From Narthecium ossifragum (Eukaryota; Streptophyta; Magnoliopsida; Dioscoreales; Nartheciaceae): 64,000 nucleotides of DNA. The stretch spans positions 28,344,581-28,408,580 of the forward strand of contig OY986966.1 in the NCBI GenBank assembly GCA_963920575.1, in the 5' to 3' direction. The stretch's first letter is position 1, and each line of letters begins with the position of its first letter. This document shows positions 11,928 through 23,405 of the stretch, piece by piece. The notes below the pieces were generated by a model. The model saw only the letters and a program-made list of their open reading frames with translations. It was not told the origin of the DNA and did not search any database. The position numbers and the translations under genes are program-made.

Positions 11928-12828
11928 AACTAATTAAATACATGTATCCTTTCAACTGATGCAGGAAGTATACTTGGTGGATGAACCTAACAAGAGGAGA
12001 TGGCAAGTACTACCAAGAGAAAAGTACCCCAAACCATTGATCTTCCACGATGGCAGGCTTTCCTTCCGGCCAACTCCGATGAACACGCTATCCATGTTCA
12101 TGTGGCTTCCTATAGGATTTCCCCTTGCGATCCTCAGGCTCATAATTGGCTTGACGCTCCCTTACAAGGCATCTACTCCTATACTGGCCCTAACTGGGAT
12201 GACATGGAGGCTCAAAGGAAACAACCCTAGTACCTCAACGGGGCTAACAAAGAAGGGCCACCTCTACGCATGCAATCATAGGACTCTCATCGACGCCATC
12301 TACATCGAGATCGCGCTAAACAAGCCGGTCTCCGCCGTCACCTATAGCCTCAGTAGGGTTTCCGAGCTCTTATCTCCGATAAGAACCATGCGGCTGACGA
12401 GAGACAGGGAGGAGGATCGCCAGAGAATGGGGAAGTTGTTAAGCCAAGGAGATGTGGTGGTGTCTCCTGAGGGGACAACATGCAGGGAGCCCTATCTGCT
12501 AAGGTTCAGCCCGCTCTTCGTCGAGTTGAGCGACGACATCATCCCGGTGGCTGTGGATGTGAAGGTTAGTATGTTCTACGCGACGACGGCCGGCGGCATG
12601 AAGTGCTTGGATCCTCTCTACTACTTGATGAATCCTTGGATGTGCTATGAGTTGGAGTTCCTGGATAAATTGGAACCTGGTGGCCTTGAGAGTAGTATTG
12701 ATGTGGCTAACAGAGCCCAAGAAGTAATTGGAAGAGCTCTGGGCTTTCAGTGCACTAAGCTTACCAGGAAGGATAAATATCTCTTGCTTGCTGGAAATAA
12801 TGGGTATGTTAGAGCTGGTGATATATAG
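10614..12828 (+). CDS. GPAT: Glycerol-3-phosphate acyltransferase, land-plant type, copy A (513 aa)
   Basis: The family transfers acyl groups from acyl-CoA to glycerol-3-phosphate at the ER, supplying extracellular lipid polyesters (cutin, suberin) or related lipids. Exon 1 is 10614-11291 and exon 2 is 11965-12828, joining in phase 0 (…CQ|EVYLV…). The N-terminal HAD-like domain has LVFDAEGGLLRSSSTFPYFM. Its first motif lacks the second Asp of the phosphatase DxD signature, so phosphatase activity is unlikely. The acyltransferase domain shows NHRTLID (about 330-336), SPEGTTCREP (about 393-402) and IIPVAV. A hydrophobic segment (about 85-105) and another after FRPTP suggest membrane association. 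Length suits the family (about 500-530). The donor appears to be GC (CAG|GCTAGT), unlike the GT of copy B. I cannot decide between GPAT1/2/3-like subclades. Confidence 0.9.
11365..11449. repeat. Double-hairpin foldback element, copy 1 (in GPAT-A intron)
   Basis: Two adjacent inverted repeats. Hairpin 1 (11365-11407) has the arm GTTGGATTGAATCGGG, a 7-base loop and the complementary arm. Hairpin 2 (about 11413-11446) has the arm TTTGTGCACATGG, then a short loop and CCATGTGCACAAA. The same arrangement recurs at 37501-37583. Confidence 0.85.
11541..11712. mobile_element. MITE-like element in GPAT-A intron
   Basis: The left end TGTTTGGTGTGGGGTTA and the reverse complement of the right end (TGTTTGGTGTGGAGTTA) form a 17-bp TIR with one mismatch. 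The interior is AT-rich with no coding sequence. A related element sits at about 34702-34878 in the intron of copy B. Confidence 0.6.
11889..11924. repeat. CT microsatellite before the GPAT-A acceptor
   Basis: A run of CT dinucleotides about 40 bp upstream of the acceptor GATGCAG (ends 11964). It adds to the pyrimidine-rich character of this intron end. Confidence 0.8.
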
Positions 12829-13271
12829 GAATTCAAAAACACCATAAATTATGTAACAATAAGAAGAAAGGAAATTGGTTGTTTGTTGTTGTAAATAACG
12901 ATTGTTTGGCTTATGTTTGCATGTTTAGATACATGTTTTGACTTCCATATATATAATTCTGTCTAAAAGGGTTGTTATAATACGGCTACATGTGAAAGGC
13001 CTACTTATTAGTCAACGTGATCTTGGTCACTGCAATCTGTCTGGAATCTTTGACGTTTTTTTTTATGATCTTTTCAAGTCTTTCTCCTCATTAAATTACT
13101 AATTATCCCTAAATCATTACTAAAAATGAGAAAAAAAAAACAAATTTGATCATTTAGATTATATGTTTCTCAAAAAAAGAAGAATAGCCATTCTCTTGAA
13201 CAGACGACTCCTAAAACTACTTTGTGAGATATTTTTCTATTGTATATCAAGTCATCAACTTATAAACAGCT

Positions 13272-13335
<64 letters not shown>

Positions 13336-13967
13336 CTTCAAGAAAGGCTTATATATCCTCTAGAGTGTCGACACATGCCGTCTAAAGAGTACCTAGCTTT
13401 GAGAACAAGTCCATCTGGTAAGTCCCGCATCGCGATGGGAACTTACTATTACTCAGAGGTACGTCTAAACCTTCACCATGGAAATTAATAGTTATGATCC
13501 TTATATATCTCTGTAACAAATTCGGGATTTTGTGACAAAATAGTTCACAACAATAGATCTTATATTTATCACTATATACTTATCCTGAGGAATATATTTC
13601 ATACCAAGTCGAATAAACGATAATTCATCCCTATAACACTATGTACTGTCCACCATAAATCTAGATAAATAACAGATACAGGACAACAAAATGTACTCGA
13701 GCTTTCATTTGACTATAAGAGTAGAATAAAAATATGAGCACATCCCCCATATCACTAGTCATACTAGCTTATAGTAATGTATCATGCAATGGATGAACCA
13801 AAACACTTCTTCTTTATAGAATAGCAGCTTACTGATCAGAATATCAGTACAAATATACGAGTCTTTGAACCAAAAAACATGGCAATTTCGGTCACTTCAT
13901 CAGATCAAAAGGATTAGTAATAAGCAGGCCAGTCATGCTAGTGATCTATATACCAAAAGGGTATCAG
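12829..13967. other. Intergenic DNA between convergent GPAT-A and AIL genes
   Basis: The 3' regions of both genes. It contains an (AT)n tract at about 13274-13334; the small open frames across that tract are artefacts of the repeat. No supported gene. Confidence 0.6.
13274..13334. repeat. (AT)n microsatellite
   Basis: About 60 bp of uninterrupted AT dinucleotide. Confidence 0.95.
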
Positions 13968-16900
13968 TTACTTTAAGAGGTTGTCACATGTGCCAATCCT
14001 AGTATATATGTCACCTTCTGGCAGTGTCGACTGGTTAATTTGGTTGCTATGTTCATTAGTGTTAGTAGGGAACCAGTGGAAAATCTGGGTACTGAGATCC
14101 ACACCCTCATCACTGAAGCCATAGTACACCAGGGGAGCGGATGAGACAGCAGCACATGGAAGGTGGAGGAGGTTGTGAAGGAGAGTGGATGCAGTGGTGG
14201 AAGGACACTGTGAGATGGCCGTATCACTGTCCGCTGCTGGGACCAGCCGGTCAGTGTCGTCTTGGAGAGATTGCTTCAGTCTTTTAACAGAACCTCCGAT
14301 GGGTAGGTCGGTGTTGGCGATGGCTTCCATATCGTATCTGCTAAGCTCAAAGTTTGTCACTGCGTTGCCCCCTCTGAACTTGATTGCAGCTATATCATAG
14401 GCTTCAGCAGCTTCTTCTTCGGTGGCTGATGAGAACTCGAGTCAGTTACAGGATGATTGCATTGATCATTAGAGCATAGATATATACTCCATGCATAAAA
14501 GTAAAACCAGTAGGATGTGGAACTGAAGTTCATGTAATATATCAGTGAATGCTATTTCACTTCTTTAAAAGTACTTTCATGTTGTCCATGAATCTCTCTC
14601 ATCCATGAACTAACTTTATCAAATTACCAAATGTTCCGAGGTAGAGATCTTTGTTGCCTGCAACTCGTCCTATCCTTGCTTGCCATCTCCCTTGTTGGTG
14701 ATGCCTAAAAGGAAAAATCACAAGCTAGCATCATAAAGTTTGATTTTAAAGATGCTCTGAGCATGGCTACTTAATTAGGACACTGAATGTACCATAATTC
14801 AACAAAATAAAACCATAAGCAGCTTGTATTTCCACCTTGTCACTCCTCTGTAAATAGAAGCTCCTCTCGAGAAACCACTGCTTTTCCTGAAAAATATTCA
14901 AGAAATTGTAGTCACATCAGAATCTGCAGCTGATACTTCTACTGAACTGACACATAGGTTTGGATTGTTGCAAATACAGACACAAAATACCTTCTCAGTG
15001 AGGCAATAAATTCTTGTTTGGATTTGATCTTCATTTCCTCGATCTCCCTAGTATAGTTTTTGACCTACAAAACATCATCTCTCAAGTTCAGATGTCAAAA
15101 AGGAAGGGCCTGGCAGGTCCTGTTAATTTAACACCTTCTCAATAAAGTAAACAACCAAAGTCAAGCATTTCATGCTGAACTTGCAAAGAAAATTCTGAAG
15201 CATCTCTAAGTCTGTCTGTCTACTCTGAAGAGACAAATAGAATGCTCAATATGGATCACTCGACAAACTAAGCCTAATGAACATGCAGCCATCAAAAGAA
15301 ATCCCAGAGTTTGTCGACTCGCTTACGAGTAGTCAATATATTTTACATGCGACAGCCAGCAATCATTCAGAAGCCTAATAACCAGAACACAATTAATGCT
15401 CAGATTATATGAACAATGTTATCTGCTCTTGCTAATATCATTTAGAGCAAGCATAGAATGGACTACCGGAAAGTTGGTTGTGGCAGCGAGGCCCCAGTAC
15501 TTTAATGCAGCAAGATCATAGGCGATTGCTGCCCTGTCCTCTTTGTCATATCCACCTGCATCACCATAATAAATAAAGCTAATCAGCATACAAATTGAAA
15601 CAAAGAGTCAACAGAATAATTGGTTATTGCGACTCACCTAAATACACTGGAGCCCACGAACAAATCATCGCCAACCAATAGGTGATTTGCATGTCACAGA
15701 GTATTACATGGAGTCAGCCTCATAGCAATGAAATTTGAACGATAGGTGATTTGCATGTCACAGAATATGCCTCATAGCAATGAAATTTGAACGAAAAACC
15801 AATATGAGAATATAGACCAGAATGTTACATCAGTGGGAATTGAAACACGAAATTTTTTCTTGTTTTGCAATTGCATCGGACTAGTATCCTGCAAAACATG
15901 CTTTTTATCGTACAAGAATCATAAATCAAAGATTATGCGTCAGTGGAACATTTAAAAGGCCTCATTTGGTCCGATAAAAGACTTTATTTTATATTTTGAG
16001 AATAACTTTATAATAATTACTTAGAATACGAGAAAAGTTGAGTGAAAAATAAAAATAATTTTATAATAATTACTTAAAATAAAAAAAAATGATATTTAAG
16101 GTTAAAATGTGAAATAAATAATGGATTCGATAATTTCAAAAATATTCCCCCTTAAATCGGATTAAGAGTTATTCTCAAAATTCCGAACAGGATTGACATC
16201 CAACGAAAAAGGTCAAGAGCTTTTATGAGACTTCATAAATAATGTGGTATTTAACACCACGAAAGTTGTCTTTCCAGAACTAATCATGCTGCCTATATAA
16301 TAATAAAACGATTTGAGTTCCAATGAGATCTTGCAGATCGAGCGGAGAGACTCGTGAGTGAATCATACGTGGGATCCATGGATTTGACCGTGGTCAAAGA
16401 TACTCAAAAGCGTGAGACATGACGCCGAACTTTTGCAGCGTGTACTTTGACGGGTTGTGTGACTTGTGCGCTCCCGGGCGACGCAATACTGCATGTGTCG
16501 TCACGTCATCATCGCATCCATCTATCAACTCCACGGACCCTTTTATAATGCATACTTTGACGTGAAAATCCTATCTTTATCTCCCAGGACCCTACGTATA
16601 GTACTCCATTATGATCACTAGTATTTTTTCACATTACTCCCCTTGAGATGACTTAATTTGCGGAACTCGCGCTACAGTAGTACAACTAAGGACAGGTTTA
16701 AACAGAGATTTCTTGCCTCTCAGGTGGGTTAGTCAATCGTCCCATCGAACCCAAGCGGCGGCAGATCGAACCCCAATTGTGACGTAAATCCCGTCCGACC
16801 GTACGCGCCCAAATATACCATCAATCAACCATTTTTGTATGAGAAAAATTGACGCAAAAAACAGAGAATGGAACTTTTCATGCGTGGTAACTCTAACCTG

Positions 16901-17577
16901 GTGGCCTGTATCTAATTAATTAACTCAGAAGTTTTATTATTTCAGGCTTTGGGGGGGTTGGGTCGCTCGTGCGTACCTTGCCTCCCCTTGCGCTTCATGC
17001 CCTCCCTCCGGCACGTGTTGTCCCACAGGTGCGCCTCGTATCGGCCCGTCCACCGGTGCCTGCATGCAACCCACGCGTGTGAATCAGCCACCTGGCTTCT
17101 CATTAACCCCAGTAGACGACAAAAACAGGTACTAATAACAAACAAATTCATCGATAATCCGGAATATTTTTAAATTTTCATTTGTATGTCTCACCTAGTT
17201 ACTCCCCGGTAAACCGAGGTCCGCTGCGCCGCGGAAGACGTCGGCGACCGTTCCGCAGCCGCGGTGGCACTCCCCGAAGCGGCCACGGCAGCGGTGGCCG
17301 CGGAACCGGAGGACTCCTCCACCTCGGAGCTCGCCGAGCGGGCGGGGGGAGCTAAAGCTCTCACATCGTGGATAGTGCTTAGGGAGGAGGCGTCCTGCTC
17401 AGCGAAGCACGGATACACTGGCCAGGATCGCTGGACGCCGAGGTAGTCCTCCAGCTTCAGCGGCGGCTGAGGTCCATCGCCGGAAGGAAAGAAGAACGGA
17501 AACGGGAACGGATGCGCCTCCGTCACCGGAGACGGCGGCGGCACCGGGAACGAGATCCAGTTACTCGCAGGTGCCAT
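13968..17577 (-). CDS. AIL: AINTEGUMENTA-like / PLETHORA AP2-domain transcription factor (407 aa)
   Basis: A double-AP2 DNA-binding regulator of meristem and organ growth. Eight exons on the minus strand: 17577-17195, 17059-16977, 15646-15638, 15555-15467, 15064-14991, 14886-14836, 14704-14628, 14425-13968. All junctions are GT-AG and in phase, giving 408 codons including the stop. AP2 repeat 1 starts [20 protein letters not shown] (about residue 121), with [20 protein letters not shown]. The linker has [20 protein letters not shown]. Repeat 2 has [30 protein letters not shown] and [14 protein letters not shown]. The N-terminal [10 protein letters not shown] resembles the start of ANT-lineage proteins. 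WRI1 is excluded because the linker and the NTCRREG insert are AIL-type. It is rather short for an AIL. I cannot assign the AIL number. Confidence 0.92.
15638..15646 (-). other. 9-nt micro-exon of the AIL gene
   Basis: Flanked by acceptor CTCCAG and donor GTGAGTC on the minus strand, these nine bases (TGTATTTAG) supply Val-Tyr-Leu with split codons on both sides. They restore the invariant VYLGGYD of AP2 repeat 1. A conserved 9-bp exon at this place is established for the AP2 family. Without it the protein would lack the three residues in frame. Confidence 0.9.
15957..16200. mobile_element. AT-rich MITE-like insertion in an AIL intron
   Basis: Shares TTTATAATAATTACTTAGAA-type blocks, in the same order, with 33745-33990 in the GPAT-B intron. 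Both are about 240 bp and AT-rich, without coding sequence. Ends are not sharply defined. Confidence 0.5.
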
Positions 17578-18060
17578 TCCACTACTCCTCTCTTTAAATC
17601 TCTAGCTAGAAATCACAGAATATAATGGCCGATAGAGATTAGGTTTCCCTCTGGTTTCGATTAGTATTACCTCTATCTCGAATCGAGATCGAGGAGCTAG
17701 GAGCTAGGGTGAGGCATTGGAAGCGGAGAGGTTATTTATTGGTAGCATAGAGCGGGATAGCTAGGGTTTACACGAGTGAGGGTTCTACTAGAGGAGCTAG
17801 CTAGGGCAGGACAAAAGGGCGTCGTCGGCTTCTTTATAGAATGATTTGTTCTCTGTACCCTTTCCGTCTCCCACTTTTGCTCCCACTGTAGACGAGAACA
17901 AATGGAAACAGCCTCGCGGGTATTCGGGCGGCGGGACGAAGATGGTGTGTGTGTGTGTGTGTGAAAGAGAGAGAGAGATTTTGGATAAAGGGGGGGACCT
18001 TGTTGATAGGGATAGTAGAGAAGAAGAGAGTGGCATTATATATTATATATACTTGGGATT
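17578..18060 (-). promoter_or_regulatory. Leader and core promoter of the AIL gene
   Basis: Read on the minus strand, a TATA-rich block (18033-18052) precedes a leader with GA/CT and GT microsatellites (17946-17979 on the plus strand) and then the ATG at 17577. Placement of the transcription start is inferred. Confidence 0.4.
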
Positions 18061-19116
18061 CATTCAGGAATAATGGAAGAAGAGAAAGTTACGTGAATAC
18101 CCTCGATGCGGAGGGGGCCTCTGCAGGAGGTGGCGGTGTTGGGAATTCCGGAATAACCGGGGGGTGTTCTGCTCTCCATTGAATGAGGGATACAGGTGGC
18201 ATTCTGTCGGATGGTGATGCCCCTATTGGAGCGAGTTCTTTTGGGTTTTTTGTCCGCTTACGACCGCCACGCACCGTGCGGGCCCGCCCTCTGGACCTGC
18301 TCCCACTTGGCCGTTGTGGATTTGAACGCGGTTGTGGTTTGGTGGCAGAGCTACCAGCTGGCAGGCCATGGCTTCTCTCCATCGAGAATGATGGGCTGTG
18401 GCTGGCTCCGCCCACATATTTGGGCTTGATATGGGTCTCTCCGAGGGCGAGTAGCCTTGCAATATGTGCTTGCTAGGCTTGGGCTCAATCTAAAATAGAT
18501 CTAGATTTAGAGATAAGGTCCATTTGTCAGTCTGCATCAGACTGTAACGGTCCGCATAGGGATATATCAATCTCAGGTTGGATGTTTGTGGTTGATCTCC
18601 GGCCACTGAGCGGCACAACCGCTTGATTCAGGATTTTAGACTTGGATTTTCATTCATAAAGGGCAAAGATTTTGAACATTGTCGTCAAAACTCAAAGAAT
18701 GCATGCTTGAATCATGATGACCTTGTATATATGGTGGGAACATATATCCATAAGTTACTCCGCTTCGTGTGGCTCTGTTGTCAAAATCTAGTAGTGGGTA
18801 TTAGCTGCATGCATGTTGGACACGTATAGCTAAATTGCCATTAGCCATCATTACATGCGGCCAGCTACGGAATAAGATATTTGGGAGCTTGCACAGCACA
18901 ACGGCACTCAACCATTACTATTGCTGTCTGCACACGATCGAGCAACGGCAAGCAGGACTTGCTGCTTCTATTTCGTACTTGTTGCCGTAGAAAGACAGCA
19001 GAGGAACTTTTGTTTGCGTCTGTGAACTGATACCAGCTTGCAGTCTGGCTGAGATTTGTCACTTGAATCTAGTCATAAGTTAGTCTTCCGTGATCCCAAC
19101 GATCAAGGTTCACTTA
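18061..19116. other. Intergenic DNA
   Basis: Upstream of the AIL gene. Overlapping open frames at 18089-18476 on both strands are GC-rich but carry no motif. Nothing supported. Confidence 0.5.
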
Positions 19117-19199
19117 GGGCATGTTTGATTGCACTATTAATCCAAGAATCGGAATAGGAATTCTTTAAAACAAGGAATTCGACACGTTTGGTTGCAGCC

Positions 19200-19495
19200 A
19201 TGGGCGGAGCTACCTTGAAGGCTAAGGTGGGTTGTACCCCATGTCAAAATTAGCTAATTTTTTTTATCAAACTAGTTATAATTTATGTCTTAGCTTACAT
19301 GGCCCATATGTGAGTATGTGACATCATCCCTCCCTCTCTATTCTTTAAACTCTCTTCCCATGCCTCTTTTTTCCGGAAACTCAAGGAGAAAACCAGGGAT
19401 CATCTCTCCCCCTCTCCCACCCCTAAATAAATTGGTGATTTTTTTTCCTTTAGCTTTAGTAAGCCCGGGGCAAAAAAAAATTCCTGGCTCCGCCC
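19200..19495. mobile_element. Nested 296-bp GGGCGGA-ended element with 12-bp TSD
   Basis: Exact 12-bp direct repeats TTGGTTGCAGCC lie at 19188-19199 and 19496-19507. The ends are imperfectly inverted (TGGGCGGAGCTACC and GGCTCCGCCC). It shares ends with the element at 35536-36284. Target-site length would fit a Mutator-like insertion, but the superfamily is inferred. It has no coding capacity. Confidence 0.75.
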
Positions 19496-19679
19496 TTGGT
19501 TGCAGCCTTTATTTAGAAACCGAAATTGAAGTTCCTGTGTTTGAATGAACTCTGGATTCCCGAATTTGATATGGGAATCCAGAGTTTCCTCAAACGCAAG
19601 AACTCTCATATTCATGAAATGTACATGAATACCCTTCATCTTTGTTTGATTAAACTGATCAAACGGCTAGGATCAATTT

Positions 19680-20220
19680 TAAAAATAGTTTTATTTCTTT
19701 CTCTTATTTATTAATAGTCTTATTTCTTTATCTTATTTATTAATAGTCTTATTTCTTTATCTTATTTATTAATAGTCTTATTTCAAATAGTATTAATAAT
19801 CTTTATTTATTTATCTTATTTATTAATAATATTTTCAAATAATATTAATATTATTATTTCTTTCTCTTATTTATTAATAATATTTCAAATAGTATTAATA
19901 ATCTTATTTATTAATAATATTTCAAATAGTATTAATAATCTTATTTATTAATAATATTTCAAATAATATTATTTATTTCTCTTTTTTATTAATAATATTA
20001 ATAATCTTATTTCTTTCTCTTATTTATTAATAATATTTCAAATAATATTAATACTCTTATTTATTAATAATATTTTCAAATAATATTAATAATCTTATTT
20101 ATTTCTCTTATTTATTAATAATATTAGGAACTCTCATATTAATAATCTTATTTCTTTCTCTTATTATTAATAATATTTAAAATAATAATCTTATTTCTTT
20201 TCTGCATTATTATTAATCTT
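19680..20220. repeat. AT-rich tandem array (TTATTTATTAATA-type units)
   Basis: Many imperfect copies of units such as TCTTATTTATTAATAATATT, with variable spacers (TTTCAAATAATATTAATA). It makes up about 540 bp of the surrounding TIR element and looks like slippage expansion. Confidence 0.85.
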
Positions 20221-20490
20221 TCATCCAAATAAGCGAAGGTAATGCAAATACATATACATACATAAATATATTGGTAAATCTATGCTAGTAGAGTAAGGGG
20301 GTATTTTGATCTTTAATTTATATTCCAATTCAAGTTTTTATTAGGTATAACAAACACTTGCAAGTTTCATTCCCATTCCAGTTCCCTGACATACCAAACA
20401 ATCATAATTCCTTTCCAGTTATAGTTCCCATTCCCAATCCTGTTCCCGTTTCAATTTTCATTTTCATTCTCATGACAACCAAACGTGGGC

Positions 20491-21283
20491 TTATGGTCTT
20501 CCAGATTATATATGACACTGAACACTACTGTACACCCTCAGCCATGCACTTATAGGGAAGTGCAGTCCTGTTATAAGACATTTAACTCATTTCGACCTAA
20601 CATCGATGCATGATTGAAGAATATATTAAATTCGAGCCGACATTAATTTATGTTTATGGTTGGATCCAAGCTTCATGTTAACTGAAGTATACTGCATCAT
20701 CTATAGTAGTTAGATGCAAGCTTCATGTCAATTTAAGTATGCCGCGTCATCTATGGTCAGATGCAAGTTTCATGCCATTTGAAGTATACCGCATCATCTA
20801 CAGTTAGATGCAAGCTTCATGTCAATTAAGTAGCAAGTCACTATCCAAGACTTTTCAATAGCATTCTGGCACAAATATAGAATGAGTCCGTTGATGCTCT
20901 CGACAGAAGGACGTTAGATTGAAATATAGAATTATGAACTCGTCCTCATCTTTCGGCTTAAGGCTTTGATTCTAGCTAGTAGTATTTTATGTTTGACAAG
21001 TTGAGCCAGAGACAGGGAAAAGCAGGAAAATGGCTGGAGAGGTCATTTGTATACGCCAATGGAACAGATCATCCAGAGACTGATCGATCCCCGGTGCGAG
21101 ATTTTTGTCTAATAACATTAAGTTTAGTTTTGACTTCGCATAATTGCATGTATGTATAGATGCTTAATGCCCATCCTATTCCACCATTAGCATTGAGAAT
21201 ACATATTAAGGTGATGGTCATTCCAACCGTCCTAAGTTAAGGTCTAAAACTCTAATTAAAGAGCATGCACATATATGCACTTC
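20491..21283. other. Intergenic DNA with a tandem repeat
   Basis: No gene. Carries the approximately 48-bp repeat at 20662-20830. Confidence 0.6.
20662..20830. repeat. Tandem repeat, about 48-bp unit, about 3.5 copies
   Basis: Units begin GATGCAAGCTTCATG (near 20663, 20712, 20759, 20805) and continue through AAGTATACCGCATCATCTA with scattered substitutions. Confidence 0.8.
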
Positions 21284-21297
21284 AACACCAATATGAC

Positions 21298-23391
21298 ACA
21301 AGGCTTACATGGGTTGCAGTTTCGCCGCTCACCTATTCGGGTCTCCCATCTGCTCCATGCGGATGATTGCTTCATCACCACTGAAGCATCTATCCTCGAG
21401 GCACAAAAGATTGTTGATATGTTTGCTAACCATGGCAAACAGTCTGGGATGGAGCTCAATAACTCTAAGTCGAGCGTGAAGATATCACCGGCGGCGTCGG
21501 CTGAGCTAAGGAGGAGTATTTGTCTACGCCTCCGGATGACCGAGACGAGGCAACCTTGGAAATACTTGGGCGTGCCGGTGAACGGTAAAAGGCTGCGGTC
21601 TCTTGACTTTGTTTATCTGTTGGATGCTATTCAGGAGAGGCTGCAAAGGTGGTCATCCAAACGGCTGGCCTTTCCAGGAAGAGTCACACTACTCCGACAT
21701 GTTATTCAAGCACTACCGGTATACACTATGTCATCTACAGAGGTTCCGAAGGGAGTGTTGCGATCTATTGATAAAATGGGAAGGGCATTCCTTTGGGAGG
21801 GGAAACGATCCGGTGTATCGGTGGTTAACTGGACCCGGCTCTGTGCTCAAAAGGAGGATGGCGGGTTATCTCTACGAGACTTGGTCCTTTGGCAAGATGC
21901 GTTGCGAATGGTGCGGGCATCCAAGCTTCTACCGGGGGAAGATTCTCTTTGGAAAAGGGTGGTCATGGCGAAGTATAAATGGCAGGGGGTGCTTCCCTCC
22001 AGCATACCATGCCAACGGTCATCTTCGCTATGGCAGGCGGTTTGCAAGGCAATGGGTCTCTTGAGGCTTGACTTGAGATGGACGGTGTCTAGGGAGAGTA
22101 AAATAAATGTACTCTCAGATTGGTGGATCCTGGACCTCCCCATTGGTTTAAAACCTACATTTGTGAATGCGTCATGGATCACAGACTCAATGAATGTGGG
22201 AGACTTCATAGACGAGAATGGACAATGGCGTAGACGCATGTTGAGGCGGTGTTTCTCGGCGGAGATCGTTGATGAGGTGATGAGTATACAACTAGCACAA
22301 GATGACCAACCTCTATGGTCTCACACGCCGGGAGGAAAGGTTAGCTCGAAATCTACATATTTAACCCTTTATGATAGAGCAAAACAGAACATGGGGGTTT
22401 GGATCTCAAATCAGAGTTGGCATTATATTTGGCACGGACCCTTTGGTCCGAGAATCAAATCCTTCCTCTGGAAAGTGCAACATGGAAAGGTGCCTACTAG
22501 GGTTGCTTTGGCAAGATTCCAACTTGTCCAGGACGTGCTATGCCCCCGCTGCGGCTTGGAAGAGGAGACTGTGGAACACTGTATATTCACTTGCGAGTTC
22601 TCGTTGGAAGTTTGGAAGAAGGTCTTTCTAAACGATGAAGATGTCCTGCGGTAACGAAGTTGGGTTGGGTGGCAAGGTATGCTTAACTCTAATGTGAAGT
22701 CGGAGTGTTCGCGCATGAGGAGGGCGAAACTTGGTTATGGGATGTGGCGGTTATGGAAGCAACGGAATAATTGCATTTTCAGGGGAGAGCTATCTACCCT
22801 GAGGCAGTTGCGCGCGGTGTTATTTGGGGAGCGAAGGAGTGGCTTATGGCAAAAGGGAGCCGGATAGTGGCTAACACTGCGGCTCAACTCAAGGAGGGTT
22901 TTTTGCTGGTTCAAACTGATGGTTCCTTCGTTGGCATGGACTCAGCTGCGGGCATTGGAGCGATATGTTATGAGGAGAACTCGGATATCTCCTGGTGCTT
23001 AGCGGAACAAATCTGGGCGTCCTCGGCGAGGGAGGCGGAGCTTGCTGCCTTTATTAGAGCCTTGGAGGTAATTTTATCTAAGGGGTCACGCCGGGTTATT
23101 TTTGAGCTTGACTGTAAAGATGTTGTTGGGTATGTCAACAGCTGGTATTCATGGCCTGAGCCTCTAAGGAACATGCTTCAACGAGCGTGTTGGTTAGCGG
23201 CTCAAATCAATGAGGTGATTATCCACTATGTTGCTAGGGAGTTTAATACGTCGGCGGATCATTTAGCGAAAGCTGGGAGATTGAATCCGTCGAGTAGTTT
23301 TTGGTGTAAGGAATCTGGTGTGCCACCACCAGATCTCCCTGAGTTGTTGTAAGTGGCTTTACCCCAGCTCTGGCTTATCTCTTCAAAAAAA
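21298..23391 (+). mobile_element. 5'-truncated LINE (L1-type) with poly(A) and 14-bp TSD
   Basis: Direct repeats AACACCAATATGAC flank it at 21284-21297 and 23392-23405, and a short A-run precedes the right copy. It starts inside the reverse transcriptase domain (VSHLLHADDC, the catalytic [FY]ADD box with His). A zinc-binding RVT domain follows (CPRCGLEEETVEHCIFTC), then a plant RNase H-like domain (LLVQTDGSFVG, FELDCKDVVGYVN). The frame is broken by a TAA at 22652-22654 and a frameshift near 22795. It is dead and lacks ORF1, endonuclease and most of RT. The first few residues of the long open frame lie in flanking DNA. Confidence 0.93.
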
Positions 23392-23405
23392 AACACCAAT
23401 ATGAC

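Larger units (their letters stand above)
19117..20490. mobile_element. PIF/Harbinger-like non-autonomous element, 1.37 kb
   Basis: The left end GGGCATGTTTGATTGC and the reverse complement of the right end GCCCACGTTTGGTTGT form imperfect TIRs. They are flanked on both sides by TTA (19114-19116 and 20491-20493), the target duplication typical of PIF/Harbinger. The interior has an expanded AT-rich tandem region and a nested insertion (19200-19495). No transposase frame is visible. Confidence 0.6.

Noticed and set aside
13163..13488. Open frames containing long Tyr-Ile repeats
   Set aside because: They arise from the (AT)n microsatellite.
18089..18476. Four overlapping GC-rich frames
   Set aside because: All frames are open because of the GC-rich base composition. 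None has a recognisable motif.
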